DNA of 64,000 nucleotides from Nostoc sp. CHAB 5834 (GTDB taxonomy: Bacteria > Cyanobacteriota > Cyanobacteriia > Cyanobacteriales > Nostocaceae): contig JAIVFU010000011.1 of the NCBI GenBank assembly GCA_020829485.1, positions 1-64,000 on the forward strand. The letters are read 5' to 3'. The translations under genes were made by a program, and so were the position numbers. Position 1 is the first letter of the stretch, and every line of letters begins with the position of its first letter. The notes beneath the pieces were generated by a model. It had not been told where the DNA came from, ran no database searches, and worked only from the letters and a program-made list of their open reading frames with translations. Positions 1-9,377 of this stretch are shown piece after piece.

Positions 1-329
1 TTATTCGTTTGGCATCTGGGAAATGTCTTTGTGGGCGGTGGCTAGGTAACTTTACTATCACGGAGGAATGTCTGCTGGTAGGTGTTTTTCAGTTTACTTG
101 CAAACAACACCAATTAGATAGCTAGGGGATTAGCGGGGGTACATCTGGCACACTGAAAATTGTTTCCTATGACCCGGACGGTAGTGGCCCAGCAGCAGCA
201 GTTGACCTTACTGCCAACAATATTACTGTTCCTAGTGGTGGTCAAAATACGGGGACATTATTAGGTGCGATCGCCTCTGCTAATAATGGTTCGATTCCCG
301 CAGGTGGTTCGATTGTTGTACGGGTTCCA

Positions 330-2537
330 GTGACACTCACCGCAGCCGGTGGACAAACTGTAAGTGTGACACTAGGTAATACTAGTGGACAACCCAGCAA
401 TAGTAACACTCCATATATTCTGGGTGCAAATGGAAGTGGAAGCAAGGATTTATACACTGTTGATAACGCCGATAATATTTCCGGTGAATCCGCAGGCGTA
501 CCGATTAATGGAGATGCGACAAATCACCGCCAAGAAGCCAGTGCAATCCAGACCATGACGGTTTCTAATATTATCAACGTTTCCGGGACGCTTTACCGGG
601 ATAGCGATCGCAGTAGTACAAAAAATAGTGAGCCAGGGATTGGTAATATCAGTGTCATTCTCTACCAAGATACCGACAACAATCGTGAACTTTCTCCTAG
701 TGAAATCATTCAGCAAGTAACAACTCTTGCTGACGGGACTTATCAGTTCACCAACGTACCTGCTGGAACTTACAAGATCAAAGTAGACATTGCTGATACA
801 GATGTGCCTCTGGGGTACACCCTGGGTACTTCTGATAATTTGACGGTAACAGTTAGCGCTACCAGTATCAGCGGACAAGATTTTGGCTTCTATCCTGTTT
901 CTAGCTGTGAATGGGAAGCTCAAATCTACAGTGGTCATTACCCTATTCCCGGTGCAAATTATGCAAAAGATACACAATCGGTTGGTCTATTTGGTACAGG
1001 TGGATTACCAACGCTCCGTGGCACTGCAAAATTTGGAGCGGGAAGTTCTACATTTACTTTTAACGATCAATCCATTAGCCAAACTGCCCATCCATTGAGA
1101 ACAATTATCAACGGCAGCTTTCCAACTGAGGGCTACGTTCCCATTAACGGAGACTACATTTCAACACAGACTAATTTTGGTCAACCCAGCTGGGCAATTG
1201 TGTTTAAGCGGCAAGCACTCGACAAAGGTCGAGTTACCTTGGGGCAAGCAGGAGCTTACATTGATGATTCAATGGAAGTTTATATTAATGGAGTGCGGGT
1301 GGGGAATCCAGTTCTAACTTTTACTACCAGCCTACCAGCGAACAGGGTATCAACAGTTTCCGTCAATGCTGGCGATATCGTTGAGATTCGCTTATCGAAC
1401 TATGACAATGTTGGTGGCTTTCTGGTAAGTACTGATTTTGTCTCTGACTTCGGCGATGCACCAAGCAGTTATGGTGAAGTTGCACATGCACGAAGTTGTG
1501 GTAATCCCTCCCTTGGCGCGACTGTAACTGGAGAATATACTCAGCCCTACAGTGCCAATGCGGATGGCGATAGTGGGGATGATGGTGTGACTTTACCTTC
1601 AGGACTAACTGTAGGAAAGTCTGTATCAATTACCGTTAACGCTTCGACAGCAGGGTTTCTCAATTCTTGGATCGATTTTAATAAAAATGGGGTCTTTGAT
1701 AGTGGCGAACAGCTGAGTTTGACCAACGTCACGAATGCAACGGCTGCAACGGTTAATAATGTTCCACTCAATGCCGGAAACAATACTTTAACCTTTACCG
1801 TACCCAGCAATGCAACCCTTGGTAGTAGCTTTGCTCGTTTCCGGTTTACGCCTACTACAGTTGCAACACCCAGCCCAACAGGTTCAGGGGGGGCTGGTGA
1901 GGTGGAAGATTATCCAGTGAACTTAACAGGCCAACCTAAGCTAGTTTTAGTTAAACGGATTACCGGCATTAATAACCAGGACTTAACCAATATTGTGGAC
2001 GGTCGCAGCGACGTTGAGACTAACGCTACCAATTACGTAGCATCTCCTAATGACGTTGATGATGATAGCAGTAACCCATGGCCTAGTGGTTACTTGCGCG
2101 GAATGATTAACGCTGGGACAGTCAAGCCAGGAGATGAGTTAGAATACACTATATATTTCCTTTCTAATGGACAGGGTGATGTTACTAGTGTGCAAATTTG
2201 TGACTTAGTACCTACCAATACTACTTTTCTTTCTACTGCTTTTAATGATATGACTGCTAATGATGGCGGCTTACCAGGAGCAGATCAAGGTATTGCCCTT
2301 GGGCTTGGTTCTAGCACTCCTACGGCTTATCTTACCAATGCACAAGATGGCGATCGCGGACATTTTTATACAGCTAACGAATCAGGCATACCATCATCTT
2401 GTGGTAGTAACACTAATGGGGCTGTGGTGGTGAAGATCACGCGGAGTCCAGATTTGTCAAATCTACCTCCAGCAAATGCATCTGGGACTCCAGCTAATTC
2501 TTATGGCTTTGTTCGCTTCCGCACCAAGGTGAAATAG
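330..2537 (+). CDS. 5'-truncated SdrD-B / GEVED / DUF11-type surface protein
   Basis: Large secreted-type adhesin-like protein. From the N-terminus: end of a DUF11-like module, an SdrD B-like (Cna-B) domain at about residues 80-190 with Ca-site-like D-x-D-x-N (DTDNN), a middle beta-rich domain, a GEVED domain at about 380-580 (SWIDFNKNGVFDSGE, then GEVEDYP), and a final DUF11-type domain (KPGDELEYTIYF). The only available start is GTG at 330, yet convincing in-frame coding sequence continues upstream to 126, where TAG at 123-125 closes the frame. No ATG, ribosome site or signal peptide is present. The part upstream of 126 is not in frame with anything recognisable. I infer a gene whose 5' end and secretion signal have been lost, so it is likely a pseudogene. 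Domain calls are from motif recognition. Confidence 0.7.
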   Translation: MTLTAAGGQTVSVTLGNTSGQPSNSNTPYILGANGSGSKDLYTVDNADNISGESAGVPINGDATNHRQEASAIQTMTVSNIINVSGTLYRDSDRSSTKNSEPGIGNISVILYQDTDNNRELSPSEIIQQVTTLADGTYQFTNVPAGTYKIKVDIADTDVPLGYTLGTSDNLTVTVSATSISGQDFGFYPVSSCEWEAQIYSGHYPIPGANYAKDTQSVGLFGTGGLPTLRGTAKFGAGSSTFTFNDQSISQTAHPLRTIINGSFPTEGYVPINGDYISTQTNFGQPSWAIVFKRQALDKGRVTLGQAGAYIDDSMEVYINGVRVGNPVLTFTTSLPANRVSTVSVNAGDIVEIRLSNYDNVGGFLVSTDFVSDFGDAPSSYGEVAHARSCGNPSLGATVTGEYTQPYSANADGDSGDDGVTLPSGLTVGKSVSITVNASTAGFLNSWIDFNKNGVFDSGEQLSLTNVTNATAATVNNVPLNAGNNTLTFTVPSNATLGSSFARFRFTPTTVATPSPTGSGGAGEVEDYPVNLTGQPKLVLVKRITGINNQDLTNIVDGRSDVETNATNYVASPNDVDDDSSNPWPSGYLRGMINAGTVKPGDELEYTIYFLSNGQGDVTSVQICDLVPTNTTFLSTAFNDMTANDGGLPGADQGIALGLGSSTPTAYLTNAQDGDRGHFYTANESGIPSSCGSNTNGAVVVKITRSPDLSNLPPANASGTPANSYGFVRFRTKVK

Positions 2538-2828
2538 GGGAAGGGGAAAGGGGGAAAGAGGGTTTTCCGATTTTTGCACAGATAACAGATGTGGTAAGGC
2601 ATCATGTAAAAATAAGTTGTACAAAATTGATTTGGAATAGCTTGCTAAATCTAGCTTTCACACAAAAATTGTTCAGGTTATTTTTACACAAATCCTAACT
2701 GTAACTAATTAGCCGGACATGATATCACCCCTCAAAATTGAGCGAACGTACAGTAATGAGTCCACCTCCGTGGACGAGAGCTTATGTAGTAGCGAATTAT
2801 ATTCGCCCAATACTTTTAAAACATTTTC

Positions 2829-4193
2829 TTAGACAGACAAGGCTTGTCTGACTTCAACTGCTTCACCCGTCAAGCTAAAAGGTCGAACTTCGGTAATTTT
2901 TACCTTTACTAACTGCCCTTTCAATTCTTTGATGTCGCCACTGAAGAACGTCAAACGATTACCGCCAGTGCGCCCCATCACCTGAGTTTGATCTTTGGGA
3001 TTTTGGTCTTCCACTAAAACTTCTTCGATGCGTCCAAAGTAACGTTGCGATCGCTCGGCTACTTTCAAGTTTCCTAAATGATTTAGCCGTTGGAGGCGAT
3101 CGCTTTTAATTTCTTCACTTAGCTGATTGTCCCACAAAGCGGCTGGTGTCCCTGGACGCGGCGAATATGCTGCTGTATTCAACATGTCAAAGCCAATATC
3201 TTCCACCAGTTTCAGGGTATTTTCAAACTGTGCTTCTGTCTCCCCAGGAAAACCAACAATTGCATCAGCACTAATGGAAGCATCTGGCATATACCGCCGA
3301 ATGGTATCGATAATCCGGCGATATTTTTCATGGGTATAACCCCGCGCCATCGCCTTTAAAAGTTCATTATCCCCAGATTGAAAAGGAATGTGGAAGTGTT
3401 TGCAGACTTTGGGTAACTCAGCACAAGCTTTAATTAATCTCTCTGTAAAATAACGGGGGTGGCTAGTAGCAAATCTTAACCTTTCAATCCCTGGTACATC
3501 ATGGACGTAATAAAGTAAATCTGTGAAGTTGTGCAGATGCCGTCCTTCTGCTGTTGCTCCCGGCAAATCTCTGCCGTAAGCGTCGATATTTTGACCGAGT
3601 AGAGTAATTTCCTTGTAACCTTGCCGTCCTAATTCTTCTATTTCAGCCCGGATAGCTGACGGTGTGCGAGATTGTTCGATACCTCGCACATTGGGAACTA
3701 CACAATATGTGCAGCGTTCGTTACAGCCGTAAATTACATTTACCCAAGCTGTTACTTTACTATCCCGTCGCGGCTGGGTGATATCTTCAATAATATGAAC
3801 AGCCTCGGTTGCAACAACTTGGTTGCCGTCGAAGACTGACTCTAACAAATCTTTGAGGCGGTTGGCGTGTTGTGGCCCCATTACCAAGTCTAATTCTGGG
3901 ACTCGCCGCAATAGCGCTTCACCTTCTTGCTGGGCAACACAACCTGCAACTATAAGGGTTAAATCAGGTTTTTCATGTTTGCGCTTCGCTTGTCTGCCAA
4001 GGTAGGAATATACCTTTTGCTCGGCATTATCCCGAATTGTGCAAGTATTGTAGAGAATCACATCTGCATTATTCGGATCTTCTGACCATTCAAAGCCCAT
4101 GTCTTCCAAAACGCCAGCCATGCGTTCTGAGTCAGCTTTATTCATCTGACAACCGAAGGTAGTGATGTGGTAGTGGCGTTTAAAAGTGGTCAT
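2829..4193 (-). CDS. miaB: tRNA (N6-isopentenyl adenosine(37)-C2)-methylthiotransferase MiaB
   Basis: Radical-SAM methylthiotransferase that converts i6A37 to ms2i6A37 in tRNAs reading UNN codons; cytoplasmic. The 454 residues match the family length. The N-terminal UPF0004 domain has its three cluster cysteines (C15 in FGCQMN, C51 in NTCTIR, C85 in AGCVAQ). The radical-SAM CxxxCxxC is C157, C161, C164 ([13 protein letters not shown]). A C-terminal TRAM domain follows (about 380-450). It starts at ATG 4193. It is a single gene here; an 8-bp-arm inverted repeat spans its last codons (2834-2850) and may help termination. Identification is secure. Confidence 0.97.
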   Translation of the reverse strand: MTTFKRHYHITTFGCQMNKADSERMAGVLEDMGFEWSEDPNNADVILYNTCTIRDNAEQKVYSYLGRQAKRKHEKPDLTLIVAGCVAQQEGEALLRRVPELDLVMGPQHANRLKDLLESVFDGNQVVATEAVHIIEDITQPRRDSKVTAWVNVIYGCNERCTYCVVPNVRGIEQSRTPSAIRAEIEELGRQGYKEITLLGQNIDAYGRDLPGATAEGRHLHNFTDLLYYVHDVPGIERLRFATSHPRYFTERLIKACAELPKVCKHFHIPFQSGDNELLKAMARGYTHEKYRRIIDTIRRYMPDASISADAIVGFPGETEAQFENTLKLVEDIGFDMLNTAAYSPRPGTPAALWDNQLSEEIKSDRLQRLNHLGNLKVAERSQRYFGRIEEVLVEDQNPKDQTQVMGRTGGNRLTFFSGDIKELKGQLVKVKITEVRPFSLTGEAVEVRQALSV

Positions 4194-4221
4194 GTTGCTT
4201 AGTTAACCAGTTAGAATGAGG

Positions 4222-4803
4222 TTATTCTTTAGCCTCAAAGTCAACTTTATCATAAATATCTGATAGAGGGATTTGAAATTGCATAGAGGATAGTGTTACA
4301 ATGCTACTCTCTTCTTCATACTCCGAGAAAATCCATTTATTTTCGTCAGTTTTAGAATACTGTTCTACATGATTTTTGTATTGATCGATCAGAACATATT
4401 CTTGAAAACTGGGGATGGTGCGATAAGCCGCAAATTTTTCATCTAGGTCATAGCTTCTGGTAGATTTGGATAACACTTCACAAATCACTAAGGGATTAGT
4501 AATTGTATCTGTACGTCCCTCAGAAAATTCTAATGAACCTGCAACAACCATTACATCAGGATATGTATGAATTCGTTTTTTGGGAATCCATAGACGTTGA
4601 TCGGCAATGAATACTCGATAAGGTTGTCGCCTGAAAGCAAAATTGAGGGCTGCATAAAAATTACCAGCTATTTGGTTGTGATTTGGTGTTCCACCTGTCA
4701 TGGGTATAATTTGACCATCTATATATTCATGACGATACTCGGAAATGACTTCTAGTTCTAGGTATTCTGTGGGAGAATAATGGCGTTTTTCTTGTAATTG
4801 CAT
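4222..4803 (-). CDS. Uma2 family endonuclease (DUF820)
   Basis: Member of the Uma2/DUF820 family, which is greatly expanded in cyanobacteria and has a PD-(D/E)XK restriction-nuclease fold; biological role unknown. The 193 residues are typical. Visible: N-terminal YSPTEYLELE, then EYRHEYIDGQII with the conserved Glu and Asp-Gly, the TGGTPNHNQIA helix, the core YPDVMVV aspartate, and ICEVLSKST supplying the E-x-x-S/K-like part of the active site. It ends 28 bp before the miaB start, same strand, but there is no sign of functional linkage. Family assignment is strong; activity is not predictable. Confidence 0.9.
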   Translation of the reverse strand: MQLQEKRHYSPTEYLELEVISEYRHEYIDGQIIPMTGGTPNHNQIAGNFYAALNFAFRRQPYRVFIADQRLWIPKKRIHTYPDVMVVAGSLEFSEGRTDTITNPLVICEVLSKSTRSYDLDEKFAAYRTIPSFQEYVLIDQYKNHVEQYSKTDENKWIFSEYEEESSIVTLSSMQFQIPLSDIYDKVDFEAKE

Positions 4804-4911
4804 AGGGCAATATTTTTTGGTATTTTTGATTTTGCATTGACCAGATGCGATTAAGTCCGATCAATGCTATTCGTTTTTACTGTAGCGTTGTTTTTTAACG
4901 CAGAAGATTTA

Positions 4912-6342
4912 TTAGGCTGGGTTCCAAGTGCCGTGGAAGCTGTAGGGGATGACGCTGGGTAATCCTAGTTTGCAAACAGGTTCGGCATCTAGGCGATCGC
5001 TATCAAATATCCAAACTTCGCTAGTATGAGAATTACCATCGTAGACAACGGTTAGTACCCAACCTTGTGCAGGGTTTTGGATGTTTTGGGTGGGGATGGG
5101 TTCTGAAGGATAACGGTTTTCTCCAAAGTCTGCTTCGGTAAGGGTTTCGGTTTTGTTATCGAAGCGGGCGATCGCATTTAATATTTCTTGGCTAATATCT
5201 GTTTCTGAACGGAATGTTGACATATATGTGTAACGGGAAGGGTGTCCTACGTTTTGCTGTGGTACATTTGGAAATTCACAATGTTGGTTTAATAGTTGCT
5301 GAATTGAAGTAACTTTACCAGTTTGGGGATGCAGATGAACTCGCGTTAGTGTACTTTTAGCTGGGGTGTGAGTCTCACCTGTAGCTACTTCCTTGAGATA
5401 TTGGTTAGTTTTAAAATCTTCATAACGGGCAATATCCACAATTACTGAGCCGCTAGCATCTACATAACCGTTACCAAAATGCCATTGGAACCAAGGCTCG
5501 GTTTCTCCACGACTCACTACACATAGGGTTTCTCGATCAATAACTAAAATCTGAGTTCCTAATCTAGGTTGCCACTCTAGGGAATCACTATAGTTGTTTA
5601 TCCCTATTAGCAGGGGTAAGACATTCAACCGCACTGGCGGAATGAAAAATACAAGATACTGCCCTGCTAAAACAAAATCATGCACAAATGGCATACCATC
5701 TAGCTGGTATGCGGCTTGTTGGATAATCCGGCCAGTCGAATCGCTTTTGTAAATATTAAGTGTCGCATTTTGTCCAGGGCTGATGCCAAAGTTAAAAATC
5801 TCCCCTGTTTGCTTGTCACGCTTATAATGTGCGGAATAGTTTAATCCTTTAGTTAATCCCCCTAAATCATCTTCGCCCCAAGTTTCTAAAGTTTGTAAAT
5901 CGAGGGCGTGGGGTTTACCAGCTTCCCACAGTGCCAAAAGTTTATCTGGAAGTGCTAGTACTGAAGTGTTGGCAGCATTCTTGATGGGCTTTTGCCATTG
6001 ATTCCAAATTGGCCCTGGTGCAGTCATGCCATAATTGCCGTAGAGTAGTTTACCTGCTGCGGCTTCTTGTTGATAGCCAGAGGTTTGTACGTAGCGATAA
6101 ACCCCGGTTGCGCCTGCATCGGTAAAATTTACAGCCAGAATTGCTCCATCTCCATCGAACCAGTGCCCCATGTGAATGCCACCGCGTTCTAGTCGTGCGG
6201 GGCCATTGCGGTAAAGTGTGCCACGCAAGCCATCTGGAATTTTGCCAGAGATAATTGGTAGTTGGGTAGAGGGAAATTCTTTTGCGGATGCGATCGCACC
6301 TGCCCAAGCTTTTTTAGTTGACTTTTTCTCGATGGTATGCAT
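4912..6342 (-). CDS. Carotenoid oxygenase (apocarotenoid-15,15'-oxygenase type)
   Basis: Non-haem iron dioxygenase of the RPE65/CCD family, which cleaves carotenoids or apocarotenoids to aldehydes such as retinal. The 476 residues fit cyanobacterial ACO enzymes. The four iron-binding histidines of the seven-bladed propeller are visible: H172 (SAHYK), H221 (FVHDF), H288 (QWHFGNGY) and H470 near the C-terminus (SFHGTWNPA). The family signature LRGTLYRNGPAR is at 39-50. No signal peptide. Whether it prefers full carotenoids or apocarotenals cannot be read from the sequence. It is a single gene with about 190 bp of upstream space. Confidence 0.93.
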   Translation of the reverse strand: MHTIEKKSTKKAWAGAIASAKEFPSTQLPIISGKIPDGLRGTLYRNGPARLERGGIHMGHWFDGDGAILAVNFTDAGATGVYRYVQTSGYQQEAAAGKLLYGNYGMTAPGPIWNQWQKPIKNAANTSVLALPDKLLALWEAGKPHALDLQTLETWGEDDLGGLTKGLNYSAHYKRDKQTGEIFNFGISPGQNATLNIYKSDSTGRIIQQAAYQLDGMPFVHDFVLAGQYLVFFIPPVRLNVLPLLIGINNYSDSLEWQPRLGTQILVIDRETLCVVSRGETEPWFQWHFGNGYVDASGSVIVDIARYEDFKTNQYLKEVATGETHTPAKSTLTRVHLHPQTGKVTSIQQLLNQHCEFPNVPQQNVGHPSRYTYMSTFRSETDISQEILNAIARFDNKTETLTEADFGENRYPSEPIPTQNIQNPAQGWVLTVVYDGNSHTSEVWIFDSDRLDAEPVCKLGLPSVIPYSFHGTWNPA

Positions 6343-6548
6343 TTGAAAGTTTTGCTTGATAAATTATCGATGTACATAGTTGCATTCTTACATTTTTCTC
6401 TTTGTTGCAATTTTTTAACAATGCCTCTGGCTGTAGATGTATAGAGGCTTTGACATGATATTACTCGTTAACTGAGCTAGCTCATAGTAACTGCTAGGAA
6501 TAACCACTAAATTGAAGTCAATCAATATTCAAAGTGGATCAAGATACT

Positions 6549-6737
6549 ATGATTAGCCAACAAACAATAGATATTGTCAAATCTACAGCACCTGTCTTGA
6601 AAAAGAACGGTCAGCAAATCACAACTCGGATGTATGAAATTATGTTTCAAAACCATCCAGAAATCAAAGAACAATTTGATATGTCTGCTCAAGCAAATGG
6701 TTCTCAGCCTGCAGGGTTCTGGATAACGCATATTTAA
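6549..6737 (+). pseudogene. Flavohaemoprotein/globin N-terminal fragment (truncated)
   Basis: Sixty-two codons from ATG 6549 encode the start of a flavohaemoglobin-type globin (ISQQTIDIVKSTAPVL, RMYEIMFQNHPEIKEQF). After the residues NGSQPA the match stops and the frame runs into a 40-bp sequence that is also the right end of the small element at 16182-16269. The remainder of the globin domain, with the proximal haem histidine, and the FAD/NAD reductase domains are missing. A GTG at 6534 could extend the frame by five codons, but family proteins begin at the ATG. A dead remnant, probably deleted after insertion of the element. Confidence 0.85.
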
Positions 6738-6752
6738 TTTCTGGAGATGTTT
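6713..6752. mobile_element. Right-end remnant of small element (family A)
   Basis: About 40 bp nearly identical to the right end of the element at 16182-16269 (TAACGCATA, TTTCTGGAGATGT). The left end is absent, so element and host globin gene were probably deleted together. Confidence 0.6.
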
Positions 6753-6848
6753 ATAGTAATAAATACCTGCCCTTGTGCAGTGATTTGGTATGATATGAAG
6801 CAGGTTCTATAAGCTAAAAAAGGTGAAACAGCTAATTCCGGGTCTATT

Positions 6849-7613
6849 ATGACAACTACACCAAGCTTCAATTCCTGGGTTATCTGTCCCCAACCAAATC
6901 CTCAAGCCAACTTGCGTTTATTCTGCTTCCCCTACGCTGGTGGGAACTCGGCGATTTTTCGCACATGGCCTAATAATCTACCGAGTAATGTTGAAGTCTG
7001 TGCTGTAGAATATCCGGGACGGGGAAGACAGATTAAATTAGCACCCTTGACGCGATTAGAATCTCTTGTTGAAGCGATCGCTCCATTTTTGTTACCATAC
7101 TTAGACAAACCATTCGCTTTCTTCGGTCACAGTATGGGCGGATTAGTTAGCTTTGAGTTGACCCGTTTACTTCGTCACTATAGTCTTACTCCCTTTCACC
7201 TCTTCATCTCTGCTCGTCGCGCCCCGCAAATCCCACCCACAAAACCACCCCTCCACATCCTATCAGACCCTGATTTGCTGGGCGAGCTACGCAGTCTTAA
7301 CGGTACACCCAAAGCAGTACTAGAAAGCCAAGAACTAATGCAGATGTTCCTCCCCATTTTGCGGGCAGATTTTGCCGTTCTGGAAACTTATATTTACACT
7401 CAAAAACAGCCACTGGAGTGTCCGATTACTGTTATTGGTGGTTTGCAAGACCAAGAAGTTAATCATGAGGAACTGCAAGCATGGCGAGAGCAAACGATCG
7501 CTACTTTCTCATTACATGAGTTCAACAGTGATCACTTTTTTATCCATTCACAGCAAGAATTATTATTAAAACTTATATCTCAAGAATTGCAGATGCGTCA
7601 GCGTAGCTCGTAG
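6849..7613 (+). CDS. Type II thioesterase (alpha/beta hydrolase)
   Basis: Stand-alone editing thioesterase of the GrsT/TEII type, which removes misprimed acyl groups from carrier proteins of nonribosomal peptide or polyketide synthases. The 254 residues are normal. Motifs: FCFPYAGGN at 25-33, nucleophile S95 in GHSMG, D201 (GLQDQEV) and H229 (NSDHFF) as the triad, and YPGRGRQ after strand 3. No synthase, carrier protein or phosphopantetheinyl transferase lies in the window, so its partner pathway must be elsewhere or lost. Start is ATG 6849. An inverted repeat downstream (7639-7666) could end transcription. Confidence 0.92.
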   Translation: MTTTPSFNSWVICPQPNPQANLRLFCFPYAGGNSAIFRTWPNNLPSNVEVCAVEYPGRGRQIKLAPLTRLESLVEAIAPFLLPYLDKPFAFFGHSMGGLVSFELTRLLRHYSLTPFHLFISARRAPQIPPTKPPLHILSDPDLLGELRSLNGTPKAVLESQELMQMFLPILRADFAVLETYIYTQKQPLECPITVIGGLQDQEVNHEELQAWREQTIATFSLHEFNSDHFFIHSQQELLLKLISQELQMRQRSS

Positions 7614-7638
7614 TAGTAATTAGACAAGAAGGAGTTAG

Positions 7639-7666
7639 GAGTCAGAATAGAAAATTTTTCTGACTC
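7639..7666. terminator. Hairpin between convergent genes
   Basis: Nine-bp arms GAGTCAGAA / TTCTGACTC around a 10-base A/T loop, located between the convergent thioesterase and exbD genes. There is no clear T-tract outside the stem, so termination is plausible but not certain. Confidence 0.45.
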
Positions 7667-7695
7667 GCTGAACTTCTGATGTACAATATTTCTAC

Positions 7696-8121
7696 TTATT
7701 GTTTTTGAGTAGCGATCGCTAATTTTGCCCCTTCAACTTGACGTACCCGATCCATCACCGCTACTACCCGACCATAATCAACTTTTTCATCAGCATTAAT
7801 AATTACCAACACTTCTGGATTTGAACCAACTAGAGTACGTATTTGCTTTGTCAAATCATCAATTGCAACTGGGTTACGGTTCAGGCTTACCTGTTCTTTT
7901 TCATCTACCGTAATCGTAATTTTAGTGGGAACTTGCTGTTGTTTCGCTGTGCTAGCCTTGGGTAAATTTACTGGTAAACCTTCTGAACGCGTTAAAAACA
8001 GAGTTGACATGATAAAAAATGTCAAAATTGCAAATATCACGTCAATCATCGGCACGATGTTGATCTGTAATGGAAGTTCTGGTTCATCTGGTAGACGCAT
8101 AGGTTTTTTCTCCTCTTTCAT
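7696..8121 (-). CDS. exbD: Biopolymer transporter ExbD/TolR family
   Basis: Inner-membrane component of the ExbB-ExbD-TonB energy-coupling complex, which uses proton motive force to drive TonB-dependent outer-membrane uptake. The 141 residues match the family. One N-terminal TM segment (VPMIDVIFAILTFFIMSTLF) carries the essential aspartate (MID), followed by a periplasmic domain. It overlaps the upstream exbB-like gene by up to 38 bp (17 bp if M8 at 8100 is used), indicating translational coupling. The divergent tonB-like gene at 9378 completes the set. TolR is an alternative, but the tonB neighbour favours ExbD. Confidence 0.9.
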   Translation of the reverse strand: MKEEKKPMRLPDEPELPLQINIVPMIDVIFAILTFFIMSTLFLTRSEGLPVNLPKASTAKQQQVPTKITITVDEKEQVSLNRNPVAIDDLTKQIRTLVGSNPEVLVIINADEKVDYGRVVAVMDRVRQVEGAKLAIATQKQ

Positions 8122-8737
8122 AACGACGGCGGTAAAGTAATTCTAGCTGTCCCCCATACTCTTGAATTAGTGCAATTTGCCGTTGATACAGTCCCCGAAA
8201 GGTATTGGCAAACATGAGTATGAATATAGCAACTATCAATCCTGATGCTGTTGATACTAGGGCTTCACTAATCCCAGCCGTAACACTTGCCGTTTTGCTA
8301 CCTCCCACGTCACCAAGATTTAGGGAAGCAAAGGAGGTTATCAATCCTAATACTGTGCCGAGAAGCCCTAACAGTGGTGCCAGACTAATGATTGTCTCGA
8401 AAAGGTTTTGAAAACGTTTTAACACAGGTATCTCAGCTTGCGCTTCGCTTTCTAACGCTAAACGAAATTCCTCTGGATTTGGCTCCTCTAATTCTAAAGC
8501 TGCTAGAAAAATCCGGGCGAGTGGCAAATCTGCGTTTTTCTGAAGTTTATCCATTGCACCGACAACATTATCAAGACGGTAGAGATTCAAAACATCTCGC
8601 ACTACACGGCTTTGACGCTGATTGATTCTTACCCAAAACCTGATCCGCTCGATGATCAGTGCCACACCCAATACTGAAAACGCCAACAGGGGCCACATGA
8701 CGATACCACCTGCTGCAAACAAATTCTGAATTCCCAT
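8084..8737 (-). CDS. exbB: MotA/TolQ/ExbB proton channel family protein
   Basis: Proton-channel subunit partner of ExbD. The 217 residues contain three TM segments: about 9-30 (GIVMWPLLAFSVLGVALII), about 112-135 (LAPLLGLLGTVLGLITSF) and about 155-178 (LVSTASGLIVAIFILMF), with the family signature LLGLLGTVLG and the conserved TASG region. First gene of the exbB-exbD operon; the 640-bp upstream region shared with tonB is invaded by a small inverted-repeat element (8874-9031) and another repeat (9200-9260). Confidence 0.92.
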   Translation of the reverse strand: MGIQNLFAAGGIVMWPLLAFSVLGVALIIERIRFWVRINQRQSRVVRDVLNLYRLDNVVGAMDKLQKNADLPLARIFLAALELEEPNPEEFRLALESEAQAEIPVLKRFQNLFETIISLAPLLGLLGTVLGLITSFASLNLGDVGGSKTASVTAGISEALVSTASGLIVAIFILMFANTFRGLYQRQIALIQEYGGQLELLYRRRYERGEKTYASTR

Positions 8738-8873
8738 GTAGTGCCTCTATAACGTCGTCCACAATACAAAATCAGACTACCAGAATCTAGAGAAAAGCTG
8801 AAACTTTTTCTCAATAAAATATAAAATATAATCATAAATTTTTCAAATGTAATGCTTATGACTTTTATTTACT

Positions 8874-9031
8874 TATAGCGGTTCCCAATTGCATGGAATA
8901 CAGACCTAACCCCCAGCCCCTTCCCTTCCCTTCTAGCGTTGGGGAGTAAGATTCAAAGCCTCTCTCCTTAAAGGAAGTGAGGAATGGAAGTGAGGTCAAA
9001 ACTGTACTGCACCCAAGCGAGAACCGCTATA
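8874..9031. mobile_element. MITE-like element (family C, TATAGCGGTTC ends)
   Basis: 158 bp bounded by a perfect 11-bp inverted repeat TATAGCGGTTC / GAACCGCTATA; similarity continues inward for about 30 bp (both ends reach TACAG). No coding capacity. The terminal TA is compatible with a TA target duplication as in IS630/Tc1-type elements. It sits in the exbB-tonB divergent promoter region. Confidence 0.75.
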
Positions 9032-9199
9032 TCCGTTTGTTCTACATAACTTAATTTAATTAGATTGCAACAAAAATTAATTTTGTCCAAAAACCATGAT
9101 ATTGGTGGTTTTAAAAGATGTTTTTGCTAGTGCAGGGTTCCGTAACGCGATCGCAAGTTATTTTAATTTTTGGCGTTGCTGAATTAAGGGATGATTCTT

Positions 9200-9260
9200 G
9201 TGGGGTGGGCATCCTGCCCGCCCGGAAATACAAGGGACGCTCATGTTGCCCATCTCACAA
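9200..9260. repeat. GGGTGGGCA/TGCCCACCC inverted-repeat element
   Basis: Stem-loop sequence similar to the one at about 15830-15890; both contain GGGGTGGGCA, TGCCC and GCTCATGTTGCCCA. A shorter relative lies at 47700-47725. Non-coding. Confidence 0.6.
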
Positions 9261-9377
9261 AAATAGTAAAATCATCCCGCAAATATGCAACCACTAATTT
9301 TTTAGTAATTTTTTACTTGATATTTGTAACCTTGCATTCTAAGATAGCTAAATTAGTGAGAATAGGTAGCAATAGCT

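Noticed and set aside
9300..9377. Fur box upstream of tonB
   Set aside because: AT-rich GAGAATAGGTAGCAATAG is only a weak match; not enough to claim iron regulation.
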